A stretch of 64,000 nucleotides of DNA from Microvirga puerhi (lineage in GTDB: Bacteria; Pseudomonadota; Alphaproteobacteria; Rhizobiales; Beijerinckiaceae), in the NCBI RefSeq assembly GCF_020089865.1, contig NZ_JAIRBM010000005.1, positions 126,126 to 190,125 on the forward strand, read 5' to 3'. Positions 25,688-34,334 of this stretch are shown in pieces. A program made the position numbers and the translations under genes. The notes under the pieces are model-generated. The model was not told the DNA's origin and did not search any database. It was given only the letters and a program-made list of their open reading frames with translations. How positions within the stretch are numbered: the first letter of the stretch is position 1; the number at the start of each line of letters is the position of its first letter.

Positions 25688-27073
25688 ATGTCCCAGCTCG
25701 ACCAAGTCCTGACCCGCATCGATACCGATCTCGACACGTCCCTGGAGCGCCTGTTCCAGTGGCTGAAGATCCCGTCGATCTCGACCGATCCCGCCTACAA
25801 GGATAATTGCCGCAAGGCCGGCCAATGGCTCGTGGACGAGCTGAAGGGACTGGGTGTCGACGCATCCTTACGCGAGACCGGCGGTCATCCGGCGGTGGTC
25901 GGACACGCAAAGGGCAATAAGAAGCCGCATGTGCTGTTCTATGGCCATTACGACGTGCAGCCGGTCGATCCGCTGGATCTGTGGGAGCGCCCGCCCTTCG
26001 AGCCGCGCATCGTCACGCTGCCTGATGGCCGCAAGGCCATCAGCGCCCGCGGCTCTTCCGACGACAAGGGCCAGGTGCTCACCTTCGTCGAGGCGTGCCG
26101 CGCCTGGAAGGCCGTCACCGGCTCGCTTCCCATCGACATCACCTTCCTGGTGGAAGGTGCCGAGGAGGACGGTTCCAAGTTCCTTCCTGAATTCATCGAG
26201 GCCAACAAGAACGAGCTGAAGGCCGACGTGGCGCTCGTCTGCGATACCGGCATGTGGGATCAGAACACGCCCGCCATCACGTCTTCCCTGCGCGGCATGG
26301 TGTATGAGGAAGTGATCGTGCGCTGCGCCGACCGCGATTTGCATTCCGGCACCTTCGGCGGAGCGGCGCGCAACCCCATCCATGTTCTCGCGAAGATTAT
26401 TGCCGCCATCCACGACGAGAACGGACGCATCACCGTCAAGGATTTCTACGACGGTGTGCACGAGACTCCGACGCAGGTCCTGGAACAGTGGAAGAAGCTC
26501 AATCTGACGGAAGAGGAATTCCTTGGTCAGGTTGGACTGAAGCATTCGGCGGGTGAGAAGGGCCGCCTGCTCCTCGAGCAGATCCAGTCGCGCCCGACCT
26601 GCGACGTGAACGGCATCATCGGCGGCTATACGGGCGAGGGCACCAAGACCGTCATCGCGGCGGAAGCGCGCTGCAAGGTCTCGTTCCGCCTCGTGGGCGA
26701 TCAGGACCCGGCGAAGATCTCCGCCAATTTCGAAGCCTTCGTGCGCGAGCGCATTCCTGCGGATTGCTCGGTGGAATTCATCCATCACAAGGGCTCGCGC
26801 GCACTTTCGCTGCCGCATGATTTCTCGGCGCTCACCGCCGCGAAGGGCGCCCTCCACGATGAGTGGGGCACCGATCCCATCGTCATCGGCATGGGCGGAT
26901 CGATTCCGGTCGGCGGCGACTTCAAGCGCACGCTCGGCCTCGATACGCTCTTCGTCGGCTACGGCCTCGACGATGATCGCATCCATTCGCCGAACGAGAA
27001 ATACGACCTCAAGAGCTTCCACAAGGGTACCCGTTCCTGGGCCCGCATCCTGGCGGCGCTAGCACAGAAGTGA
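25688..27073 (+). CDS. M20-family metallodipeptidase
   Basis: 461 aa. Two-zinc peptidase motifs are complete: FYGHYDVQPVDP (first ligand His and Asp), ARGSSDDKGQ (bridging Asp), VEGAEEDGS (catalytic Glu and ligand Glu), VCDTGMW and the final His in YGLDDDRIHSPNEKY. The mid-domain DRDLHSGTFGG is the dimerisation lid. These enzymes hydrolyse dipeptides or acylated amino acids in the cytoplasm. The next gene (GST) starts seven bases after its stop, so they are probably cotranscribed. Confidence 0.95.
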   Translation: MSQLDQVLTRIDTDLDTSLERLFQWLKIPSISTDPAYKDNCRKAGQWLVDELKGLGVDASLRETGGHPAVVGHAKGNKKPHVLFYGHYDVQPVDPLDLWERPPFEPRIVTLPDGRKAISARGSSDDKGQVLTFVEACRAWKAVTGSLPIDITFLVEGAEEDGSKFLPEFIEANKNELKADVALVCDTGMWDQNTPAITSSLRGMVYEEVIVRCADRDLHSGTFGGAARNPIHVLAKIIAAIHDENGRITVKDFYDGVHETPTQVLEQWKKLNLTEEEFLGQVGLKHSAGEKGRLLLEQIQSRPTCDVNGIIGGYTGEGTKTVIAAEARCKVSFRLVGDQDPAKISANFEAFVRERIPADCSVEFIHHKGSRALSLPHDFSALTAAKGALHDEWGTDPIVIGMGGSIPVGGDFKRTLGLDTLFVGYGLDDDRIHSPNEKYDLKSFHKGTRSWARILAALAQK

Positions 27074-27079
27074 GGCGCC

Positions 27080-27772
27080 ATGTACGAGCTCTTCATCGGC
27101 AACAAGAACTACTCGTCCTGGTCGCTGCGGCCCTGGGTGCTGATGCGTGAATGCGGCATCCCCTTTGAGGAACGGATCATGCCGTTCCCCGAGGGCGGCA
27201 GCTACGACACGTTCCGGAATTTCTCGCCGACCGGCAAGGTGCCTTGCCTGAAGGACGGCGAGACGGTGGTGTGGGATTCCCTCGGCATTGCCGAGTACCT
27301 CGCCGAGCGGCATCGTCGCGTGTGGCCCGAGGACGCTCAGGCGCGTGCCTGGGCGCGCTGCGCGGCGGCGGAAATGCACTCGGGCTTCACGGCCCTGCGC
27401 AGCGCATGCCCCATGAGCTGCGGTATCCGCGTGCGGCCGAACCCGATGACCGATGCATTGAAGCAGGACATCGCCCGCATCAGCGAGCTGTGGAACGAGG
27501 GATTGTCCCGCTTCGGCGGGCCGTTTCTGGCAGGTGCGAATTTCACGGCTGTCGACGCCTTCTTCGCGCCGGTGGCGTTCCGGGTTCAGTCCTACGGCCT
27601 GCAACTCGGAGGGCAGGCGATGGCTTATGTGGCGCGCCTTCTCGCATTGCCCGCGATGCGAAGCTGGTACGAGGCCGGGCTCGCTGAAACCTGGCGCGAG
27701 CCGGATCACGAGCGGGAAGCTGCGGAGGCGGGAACGCTGCTCCAGGATCTCCGCGCGAAGCCTGCTGCTTAA
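27080..27772 (+). CDS. Glutathione S-transferase family protein
   Basis: 230 aa. The N-terminal thioredoxin-like domain starts LFIGNKNYSSWSLRPWVLM, with Ser-Ser in place of the Cys of gstA. SPTGKVPCLKDGETVVWDSLGIAEYL is the glutathione gamma-Glu binding segment, and FTAVDAFFAPVAFR is the C-terminal N-capping box. It starts just after the M20 dipeptidase and probably shares its transcript. The 3' end overlaps the convergent dehalogenase gene by four bases. Confidence 0.93.
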   Translation: MYELFIGNKNYSSWSLRPWVLMRECGIPFEERIMPFPEGGSYDTFRNFSPTGKVPCLKDGETVVWDSLGIAEYLAERHRRVWPEDAQARAWARCAAAEMHSGFTALRSACPMSCGIRVRPNPMTDALKQDIARISELWNEGLSRFGGPFLAGANFTAVDAFFAPVAFRVQSYGLQLGGQAMAYVARLLALPAMRSWYEAGLAETWREPDHEREAAEAGTLLQDLRAKPAA

Positions 27773-28446
27773 GCGTCGAGCAACGCATCGAGGGAGGAAA
27801 CGACTGCGCGGGGCGCCAGCTCCGCGTATTCGTCCGGCAGGCCGGCGCGATTGATCCAGATGGTGCGGAAGCCGAATGCCGTCGCGCCTGCAATGTCCCA
27901 GCGGTTCGAGGAGACGAAGACGATCTCGTCCGCGACGGCCGCGAAAATTGCAAGGGCGATTTCGTAAGCACGCGGATGGGTCTTGAAGATGCGCGCTGCG
28001 TCGACGGAGAGCACGGCATCGAGGCTTCCTCCCAACTCCGCCGAGGATACGGATGCGTCGAGCATCTCGGTATCGCCATTGGAGAGAATGGCGGTCCGCA
28101 ATCCGCGATGGCGCAGGCCGTCGAGGGTGGCTCTGGCGTCATCATAGGCATCGAGCCGGCGATAGGCATCGAGCAGAGCGGGTTTCAAGGTGCGATCCAC
28201 TGCTGGGCATCGCGCGAGCGCGTAGTCCAGAGCCCGTTCGGTCAGCGTCCAGAACGGTTCGTAGCGTCCGGCCAGCGAAAGAACCCAGGAATATTCGAGC
28301 TGCTTGGTGCGCCAGAGATCCGACAGGCGCGTGGCGTCGGGGCCGATCGCCGCCCGGTGGCGCATCACCGCCGAATGCACGTCGAACAAGGTTCCGTAGG
28401 CGTCGAAGACGACGGCTTTGGCGTCTGAGAGCAGGGATGGGGCCAT
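27769..28446 (-). CDS. Haloacid dehalogenase type II family hydrolase
   Basis: 225 aa. HAD motif I is FDAYGTLFD, motif II AILSNGDTEML, motif III the late Lys in IFKTHPRAY, and motif IV FVSSNRWDIAGA. The cap domain with RTKQLEYSWVLSLAGRYEPFW matches L-2-haloacid dehalogenases, including the substrate-loop Arg. It hydrolyses 2-haloalkanoates in characterised relatives; other substrates are possible. Start MAPSLLSDAK at ATG 28446. Confidence 0.92.
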   Translation of the reverse strand: MAPSLLSDAKAVVFDAYGTLFDVHSAVMRHRAAIGPDATRLSDLWRTKQLEYSWVLSLAGRYEPFWTLTERALDYALARCPAVDRTLKPALLDAYRRLDAYDDARATLDGLRHRGLRTAILSNGDTEMLDASVSSAELGGSLDAVLSVDAARIFKTHPRAYEIALAIFAAVADEIVFVSSNRWDIAGATAFGFRTIWINRAGLPDEYAELAPRAVVSSLDALLDA

Positions 28447-28535
28447 GGCGGCATCAGTCTGGACTGGGTGTCGAGGCCGTGCAAGACAACGGTTGGGGCG
28501 ACCTTCGCGCCTCGACCTGAATGAGGATCGGGATC

Positions 28536-29240
28536 ATGGCAACGGATAAAGTGGCGATTGTGACCGCGGGCGGCAGCGGTATGGGCGCGGCTGCAGCGCA
28601 CAGGCTGGCAGCCGATGGATTCAAGGTCGCGGTTCTTTCTTCCTCCGGCAAGGGCGAAGCACTCGCGAAGGAATTGGGCGGCATCGGGGTAACCGGCTCG
28701 AACCAGTCCCAGGACGACCTGAAGCGCGTGGTCGACGAAACGATGGAGCGCTGGGGGCGGGTCGACGTCCTGGTCAACAGCGCAGGTCACGGGCCGCGCG
28801 CGCCCTTGTTGGATCTCACGGACGAGGACTGGCACCGGGGCATCGACGTCTATTTCCTCAACGTGGTGCGCGCCGCCCGGCTTGTGACGCCAGCCATGGT
28901 GAAGCAGAAATCCGGCACCATCATCAACATCTCGACGGCCTGGGCCTTCGAGCCGAGCCCGATGTTTCCGACCTCGGCCGTCGCACGAGCCGGGCTCGCC
29001 GCCTTCACGAAGCTCTTCGCGGATCAATATGCGGCCGACAACGTCCGGATGAACAACGTCCTGCCCGGCTGGATCGACAGTCTGCCCGCGACCGAGGAGC
29101 GCCGCCAGGGCGTGCCGATGCAGCGCTACGGCCGGAGCGAGGAAATCGCCGCGACGGTCGCCTTCCTCGCATCCGAGGGAGCGGGCTACATCACCGGCCA
29201 GAATATCCGCGTGGATGGCGGCCTGACGCGGGCGGTGTGA
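28536..29240 (+). CDS. Short-chain dehydrogenase/reductase homologue lacking the Tyr-Lys catalytic pair
   Basis: 234 aa. The NAD(P)-binding motif TAGGSGMG replaces TGxxxGxG, and VLVNSAGHG and IINISTAWAF match the family, as does the C-terminal GYITGQNIRVDGG. The usual YxxxK position reads TSAVARAG: Tyr becomes Thr and Lys becomes Ala, so classical SDR catalysis should not work. It may be a binding protein, or use other residues. ATG 28536 is chosen over 28521 because it begins the beta strand TDKVAIVT. Confidence 0.85.
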   Translation: MATDKVAIVTAGGSGMGAAAAHRLAADGFKVAVLSSSGKGEALAKELGGIGVTGSNQSQDDLKRVVDETMERWGRVDVLVNSAGHGPRAPLLDLTDEDWHRGIDVYFLNVVRAARLVTPAMVKQKSGTIINISTAWAFEPSPMFPTSAVARAGLAAFTKLFADQYAADNVRMNNVLPGWIDSLPATEERRQGVPMQRYGRSEEIAATVAFLASEGAGYITGQNIRVDGGLTRAV

Positions 29241-29532
29241 CCCCGATAAAGGGGAGCGCCCTGCCGGCTGCGCGTGTTCCTCGGTTTTTTACTGGTCTTC
29301 GCCTTCGCAGAGGGCACGTCCCGATTGTCTCCGCGTTCGACAGCAAAGACCATCAGACCGGAGCCATCGTCGCACTTTGAGCTGAGAGCTTGCGGCCGGC
29401 AGGTTGCCCCTGTATATCCGCCACCTGACGCCGACTCTCCAGGATGCGTCACGTTGAACAGGATGGAAGCATCAATGGATCTCAACCCGACAGCACTGCA
29501 AATCCGCTTTGCCGCCGGGAGAATCCGAATCC

Positions 29533-31134
29533 ATGCCTGCCTCAATCACCCTGTCCAAACTTACCTGGTCCACGCCTGACGGCCGTGCTCTTCTTTCCGA
29601 TCTCGATCTGACGTTCGGCCCCGAGCGGGCGGGACTTGTCGGCCGCAATGGCGTCGGCAAAACCACGCTCCTCAAGCTGATCTCAGGCGAGATGCGTCCC
29701 CGCTCGGGCAAGGTCACGGTCAGTGGCATCCTGGGTGTTCTCCGCCAGACCGTTCAGGTCGAGCCAGGCGAAACCGTTGCAGATCTGTTCGGTATTGCCG
29801 AAGGCTTGGCGCTTCTTCGGCGTGCCGAGAGCGGTGAAGCCACTGCCGAAGAGCTCGCGGAAGCCGATTGGACCCTGGAGTCCCGAGTTGCATCGGCTCT
29901 CGCCAGCCTCGGGCTGAATGCTGCACCCGAAACGCGTTTAGCAACAATGTCCGGCGGGCAAAGTACGCGGGCTCGCCTAGCTGCGCTCATCTTCATGGAG
30001 CCTAACTTCCTGCTGCTGGATGAGCCGACGAACAACCTCGACCGCGAGGGACGCACCGCAGTGATCGATCGTCTCGCCGCTTGGCGGGGCGGAGCAATCA
30101 TCGTCAGCCATGATCGGGAGCTGCTCGAAACCATGGATTCCATCGTCGAGCTGGCCCCGCTGGGCGCCACACGCTATGGCGGCGGTTGGAGCCGGTATCG
30201 TGAGCGCAAGGCCCTTGCGCTCACCGCCGCCCGGCGTGATCTGGCAGATGCCGAGAAGCGCGTCGCCGAAATCGCCCGAGGGAGGCAGGAAACCGCCGAG
30301 AGAAAAGCGCGCAAGGACCGCGCAGGGCAGGGGAGACGTGCAAAGGGCGACATGCCACGGATCCTCGCAGGTCTGCGCAAGGACCGAAGCGAGGACACAA
30401 GCGGTGAGAATGCCCGTCTCGCAGAGCGGCGGCGCGCGCAGGCACTCGAAGCCGCCGCTTCCGCGCGTGAGCGCATCGAAGTCCTTCAGCCGCTCTCCGT
30501 CGTTCTCCCGCCGACAAACCTGCCGGCCAGCAAGTCGGTTCTGGTGATCGATGCGGTGAGCGTTGGTTACGAGCCGGATAGACCCATCATCCAGGATCTC
30601 TCCCTTGTCATCACCGGCCCGGAGCGCATTGCCGTTGTCGGGCCGAACGGCTCCGGCAAGACGACGGTTCTGGCACTCGTCACCGGACAATTGCGGCCTT
30701 GGAGCGGGACAGTGCAGGTCATGACCGACTCTGCGATGTTCGATCAGAAGGTGAGCTTTCTCGATCCGTCGGACTCGATCCGGGATAACTTCCGGCGCCT
30801 CAATCCAAAAGCGGATGAGAACGCCTGCCGCGCCGCTCTCGCCCGGTTCATGTTTCGAGCCGATGCCGCACTGCAGGTCGTTTCCGAACTCAGCGGCGGG
30901 CAATTGCTGCGGGCTGGTCTGGCTTGCGTGCTCGGCGGGCCGATACCGCCTCCGCTCCTGATTCTGGACGAACCGACTAATCATTTGGACATCGATTCCA
31001 TCGAGGCCGTTGAAGCCGGATTGCGGGCCTATGATGGCGCGCTGCTGGTCGTCAGCCACGACGAAACATTTCTCGATGCCATCGGGGTCGCACGCAGATT
31101 GGATCTCGCATGCGCGCAGACCCGATCGCTTTGA
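29533..31134 (+). CDS. ABC-F family ATPase (duplicated ATP-binding domains)
   Basis: 533 aa with two cassettes and no membrane segments. Domain 1: Walker A GRNGVGKTT, signature MSGGQSTRARLAA, Walker B FLLLDEPTNNLD, switch IIVSHD. Domain 2: Walker A GPNGSGKTT, signature LSGGQLLRAGLA, Walker B LLILDEPTNHLD, switch VVSHD. A 90-residue charged linker (about residues 230-320) with Arg/Lys-rich coiled-coil sequence links them, as in ribosome-associated ABC-F proteins such as Uup. It probably acts at the ribosome during translation or stress. Confidence 0.93.
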   Translation: MPASITLSKLTWSTPDGRALLSDLDLTFGPERAGLVGRNGVGKTTLLKLISGEMRPRSGKVTVSGILGVLRQTVQVEPGETVADLFGIAEGLALLRRAESGEATAEELAEADWTLESRVASALASLGLNAAPETRLATMSGGQSTRARLAALIFMEPNFLLLDEPTNNLDREGRTAVIDRLAAWRGGAIIVSHDRELLETMDSIVELAPLGATRYGGGWSRYRERKALALTAARRDLADAEKRVAEIARGRQETAERKARKDRAGQGRRAKGDMPRILAGLRKDRSEDTSGENARLAERRRAQALEAAASARERIEVLQPLSVVLPPTNLPASKSVLVIDAVSVGYEPDRPIIQDLSLVITGPERIAVVGPNGSGKTTVLALVTGQLRPWSGTVQVMTDSAMFDQKVSFLDPSDSIRDNFRRLNPKADENACRAALARFMFRADAALQVVSELSGGQLLRAGLACVLGGPIPPPLLILDEPTNHLDIDSIEAVEAGLRAYDGALLVVSHDETFLDAIGVARRLDLACAQTRSL

Positions 31135-31570
31135 CCAGGGGCGAGCCTTGCCGTGGTTGGTCGGACCGCTGCGCCGCACTGGAGTCTCGTCCCTCATTTC
31201 CAAGATCGCCAAGCGGCGGCCTGCTCAGTCATAGCCGCTTTCGCAACCAGAAAGACACTTTAGAGACAAGGATTTAGGGCTGAATGCGTCATCTATGACG
31301 CGAATTGCGCCTAATAGATGAGTTTTGGCCATGCTATGGTGTTGTGAAGTATCCCATAATTTGGCGCAATGCATGGAACACGCCTCTTGAGGCTGAGTTG
31401 CGCCAAGCGGTTGGGCACAAAAAAGCCCGGCGCTAGGCCGGGCCGACTCTGGGTCTTGAGCTGCCGATCTGGGTTCGTTCGGGTCCCTGTCAGGGAGCGG
31501 CGTCCGACGAACTCAGGCGGTTGCGCCAGTGCCCTGTCCGTTCGAGCCTCGATCCGAACAGGAGAAGGCA
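31135..31570. other. Intergenic gap with structured segment
   Basis: No convincing gene in these 436 bases. One imperfect fold is visible around 31363-31406: an outer stem TGGCGCAA/TTGCGCCA encloses an inner stem GCCTC/GAGGC. It is followed by a GC-rich hairpin (next feature). This could be an RNA structure; expression is unknown. Confidence 0.35.
31424..31445 (-). terminator. Rho-independent-type hairpin, minus orientation
   Basis: Stem GCCCGGC pairs with GCCGGGC near 31427-31445, with a five-base loop. On the plus strand six A residues precede it, so on the minus strand the stem is followed by a T-run, the form of an intrinsic terminator. No minus-strand gene is obvious upstream, so what it terminates is unclear. 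Confidence 0.5.
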
Positions 31571-31711
31571 ATGGAAGAACTTGAGGCGCGTCTGGATGAA
31601 ATCGCTTTTCTCGAGTCTTTGCGGCAGTCTCTTGCGTTCGGCTTTTGCCGCAACTTGCAGACAAAAATCGATCGCCTCGGGACGGCGGCTAGCGGCGTCA
31701 GCGGACAGTGA
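31571..31711 (+). CDS. Possible 46-aa small protein
   Basis: A short frame reads MEELEARLDEIAFLESLRQS and continues to residue 46, with AGGAGA eight to twelve bases before the ATG. It looks helical and charged at the start, then has a Cys. No family is recognised. The stop overlaps one arm of an inverted repeat (31709-31721). It may be real because of the ribosome site, but coding bias cannot be judged at this length. Confidence 0.3.
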   Translation: MEELEARLDEIAFLESLRQSLAFGFCRNLQTKIDRLGTAASGVSGQ

Positions 31712-31879
31712 CATCAGGTCAGCGTACGCGGCGATCCGAGAGGAAGCCGAAGTAGCGTTCCGAACCGAGGCAGTGCACGGAACAGGTTGCCTTCTCCAAG
31801 AGAAGTTGCCCCCGCCGATGCCTGCGGCCGTGATGACTGACCGCAACGCGTTGCATTCAGGCTCGATGACCTGATGTCA
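31709..31879. repeat. Element flanked by 13-bp inverted repeats
   Basis: TGACATCAGGTCA (31709-31721) and TGACCTGATGTCA (31867-31879) are exact reverse complements separated by 145 bases. The interior contains no gene I can support. It could be a small non-autonomous mobile element, or a chance match; no target-site duplication is evident. Confidence 0.35.
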
Positions 31880-31952
31880 TTTGTCGAGGTGACTGTTCCT
31901 CTCCCTGTCCTTCAGAAGCCGTGCTTTGAGCTTCGCCGGACCGAAAGAGGGG

Positions 31953-32765
31953 CTACGCGACGACGTTGCTTGTCTTGAACGTATTCGCCGCCACCGCGAC
32001 CGCGGCCTTGGTCAGGTCGTATTCCCAGTGCCATGGCTCGCCGTTGACAGTTCGAATGAAGCCGAGGGCCGGAGCGTTCGTTGTGAGCCAGTCGTAGGTG
32101 GGATTGCCCTTTCCGCCAGCCACCGCGATATCGAACGCGATCCCGTTTTGGTGCTGAGACCGACCGGGTTTGGCTGCCATGTTGAAACCAGGAACGCCTT
32201 TGATGAAACCATCGTACAGCCGTTGCTGTTCGGGGTACGACCGGAACCCGCTGTTGATCGCGACCTCCACGCCGGCAGCCGTGCCGGCTTCGACCATGGC
32301 AAGATAAGGCGCCAGCGTGTCCTCGGCGATGCGCTCGATTTCGAGTTTGACGTCTACAATCTTCACAAGCGTCAATTGGCGGCTGAACTTCCCCGCGATC
32401 CAGGCCGCGTTCGGTCCTTTCCTGTCTTCGCCCGCCGGTGGCGGTACTGATCCAAGGGTCTCGTTGACGAACTTGCCGAGGAAGTTGCGTGTCGAAGTCC
32501 ACCCATAACGGGCCGTGCCGTCCGCAGTCAGTGCATGGGCAAACACAATCGACTCCGTGCTGCCGGTCGGTACGATCTTGATCTGGTCGACCTTGATCTG
32601 CGTGTTCCTCGGAATACGCTTGAAATCTCCCAAGACGGCCCGGGGAGGCAGCTCGGCGTCCTTGGTGTATCGTTCGAAACTCATGAGATCGGCTGGCGTA
32701 CGGATACGAGCATCCGGGTCCATGATCGTGAAGGTCTTGTCTCGATAGCTCTCGGTCAGGCTCAT
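31953..32765 (-). CDS. D-alanyl-D-alanine carboxypeptidase-like protein (VanY/peptidase M15) with N-terminal SH3-like region
   Basis: 270 aa from ATG 32765 (AGGGG upstream); a longer start at 32870 is less likely. The C-terminal VanY domain holds a substrate Arg region (SGFRSYPEQQRLYDG) and zinc ligands His205 and Asp212 (GRSQHQNGIAFD) and His246 (EPWHWEY). Residues 20-105 are beta-rich with GWTSTRNFLGK, possibly SH3-like. No signal peptide is seen, so a peptidoglycan enzyme is puzzling in the cytoplasm; release by lysis or an accessory route is possible. The neighbouring region is gene-poor. Confidence 0.85.
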   Translation of the reverse strand: MSLTESYRDKTFTIMDPDARIRTPADLMSFERYTKDAELPPRAVLGDFKRIPRNTQIKVDQIKIVPTGSTESIVFAHALTADGTARYGWTSTRNFLGKFVNETLGSVPPPAGEDRKGPNAAWIAGKFSRQLTLVKIVDVKLEIERIAEDTLAPYLAMVEAGTAAGVEVAINSGFRSYPEQQRLYDGFIKGVPGFNMAAKPGRSQHQNGIAFDIAVAGGKGNPTYDWLTTNAPALGFIRTVNGEPWHWEYDLTKAAVAVAANTFKTSNVVA

Positions 32766-32991
32766 CTGCCACCCCTGCGCGGCGCATCCCCGAACCTGAT
32801 CGTGCCATAGGAGGCGATTCCACGCATGGGGCGTCAGGTGTACCCCGAACGTAAGAGTGCCCAGCGACACCTACCCGTAACCTTCTATGTTCCTGCTTTG
32901 CCCGGCTTACCGACGATTATTACGCAAACCTTGCATGCTCCCCCCTTGCTAGATTTCTCGCCACAGGAAGCTTGACGAAATGAAGATGCGC

Positions 32992-33249
32992 TCACATGCA
33001 TTCTTCCTGCATTTTCGTCGCAGATTGCTGGCGCGCGATTTCACCTGCGGTCGATACACCGACACCGGCAGCGACATTTGCGACGCCAGACGCGGATCCG
33101 CCAAATGGCAGGAGTCCTATAGCGCTTGAAAGCACGGCCGCGCCCGTCGCCGTTGCTTGGGCATTCTTCGCGGCTTCGTCGCATCGCTGCGCGTCACGCT
33201 GTGTTTGCTGGGGGCTCTGACTTTGTGGCTTTTGTTGCTTCTGAGAACC
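32992..33249 (-). pseudogene. Start-less coding fragment (possible decayed gene)
   Basis: On the minus strand an open frame of about 86 codons has protein-like composition: a charged Gln-rich start, then GAAVLSSAIGLLPFGG, then SGVANVAAGVGVSTAG and an ending KMQEECM. It is bounded upstream by a stop codon (33250-33252) and has no ATG or TTG near its start, only a GTG well inside. This suggests a 5'-truncated or frameshifted gene, or a sequencing-level indel. The stop at 32992 directly follows an ATG codon. It lies just downstream of the nucleotidyltransferase stop. Confidence 0.4.
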
Positions 33250-33274
33250 TCACACCGATTCCCGAGTATCCTTC

Positions 33275-34033
33275 TTATAGAGTGTGTGATTTCCTCGACG
33301 ACCTAGCCTCGAGTGGAGCCTCTACTTTGTAGCCTGCAAAATAGCGTCCGCCATGTCGGTCAAGCTCACTTTCTGCGAGGGCCAACAACGGCCCTCCGTC
33401 GCCATTAGCAGCGTGTCGGAACGCTTGCTCAAAACGGCTTACGATTTCCGAGTCCAGTTCCTTCAGCATTCTCGGTAGCCACTTGCCGCGCCCCGTCCAG
33501 GCGCTTCGCCCTAACAGGATTAGATCGCCGAGCTTTTGGTAGAGCGCGGTCGCAATGGCGAACACTTCGTCCGGCGGCCGCTTGCCCCGCAAATCGTCGA
33601 TGAGATCACTGATTTGGTAGCGCAGAGCATCATAGGATTGCCCTGACAGCGGAGGGGGACCCTTGGCCAATGTCGCCTGTGCTGCCGTCTGTAGCCGTAT
33701 CGCAGCTGCCATTCTGCGGCCAATGATTTCTCCTGATGCCACCATGTTGACCATGACTGGACACCCGCTTTTGACATCGAGGTCCATGAAATAGCTCAAG
33801 GTCTCCAGATCATGGACAAAGGCTTCGACAGGGAAGGGACCTTCGTCAAACGACTCCCGCCAGGCCCTTTCCAAACTTGGGAAAACAACGACCACGTCGA
33901 TGTCCGAGCCGACTGTGCCGGTACCTCTCACGATGGAGCCCGCCACGAATGCGAAATCCGCTTCGCGATAGCGGCTGAAGAGAGCCGTTCGTGCGGCGTT
34001 GAGAGCCTGCTCCCTGAGATTTTCTTGAATCAT
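33275..34033 (-). CDS. Nucleotidyltransferase domain protein (aminoglycoside-type fold)
   Basis: 252 aa. The Pol-beta-like nucleotidyltransferase motif is AGSIVRGTGTVGSDIDVVV, with the two Asp of the metal site. The C-terminal half is helical (IATALYQKLGDLILLG), as in kanamycin-nucleotidyltransferase-like and minimal nucleotidyltransferases. The substrate is not predictable; the fold alone does not prove drug resistance. No HEPN partner gene adjoins it, so a MNT/HEPN toxin-antitoxin is unlikely. Region is AT-richer than average. Confidence 0.83.
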   Translation of the reverse strand: MIQENLREQALNAARTALFSRYREADFAFVAGSIVRGTGTVGSDIDVVVVFPSLERAWRESFDEGPFPVEAFVHDLETLSYFMDLDVKSGCPVMVNMVASGEIIGRRMAAAIRLQTAAQATLAKGPPPLSGQSYDALRYQISDLIDDLRGKRPPDEVFAIATALYQKLGDLILLGRSAWTGRGKWLPRMLKELDSEIVSRFEQAFRHAANGDGGPLLALAESELDRHGGRYFAGYKVEAPLEARSSRKSHTL

Positions 34034-34104
34034 GTCCCTGACCCCGGGCCAAGATTGCAGGATGAGCCGGGATCGGACAATGTGCTCTGACCCGTTTCCC
34101 CATC

Positions 34105-34320
34105 ATGGACGTACCCGTGACAATCCTGAACACCCCGCGGCTGCTCTTGCGGCCCTGGATCGAGGATGATGCCGAGGACCTGTTTGTCGCGTTCTCCGAT
34201 CCGGAAGCAATGCGGTATCGGGATGGACCATCGAAACGGAGCGTCCAAGAGATCAAACAGGACATTTGCCGCTCCCGGATGGGCGTTGAATCCATGCGGA
34301 ATTCTTTGCCTCTCGTGTAC
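34105..34320 (+). pseudogene. N-terminal remnant of a RimJ/RimL-type acetyltransferase
   Basis: The first 45 residues are a good GNAT start: ILNTPRLLLRPWIEDDAEDL, then FSDPEAMRYRDG and VQEIKQDI. After that the sequence no longer resembles the family, and no acetyl-CoA motif appears. The remainder of the frame runs antisense into the HxlR regulator gene that ends at 34335. A neighbouring frame gives PGWALNPCG, which could be the displaced continuation. I infer a truncated, non-functional gene. Confidence 0.6.
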
Positions 34321-34334
34321 CCGCTCTCAATGCA

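Noticed and set aside
29274..29532. Frame of about 100 codons ahead of the ABC-F gene
   Set aside because: It overlaps the ABC-F start, lacks a ribosome site and has no family features.
31471..31520. Possible tRNA T-loop-like sequence
   Set aside because: The segment resembling GGTTCG is not accompanied by acceptor, D and anticodon stems; no tRNA cloverleaf can be drawn.
32996..33220. Plus-strand frame of 74 codons opposite the start-less fragment
   Set aside because: It is the antisense shadow of the better protein-like minus-strand frame.
33275..34033. MNT/HEPN toxin-antitoxin system or drug-resistance gene
   Set aside because: No HEPN partner is present and the fold alone does not show aminoglycoside specificity.
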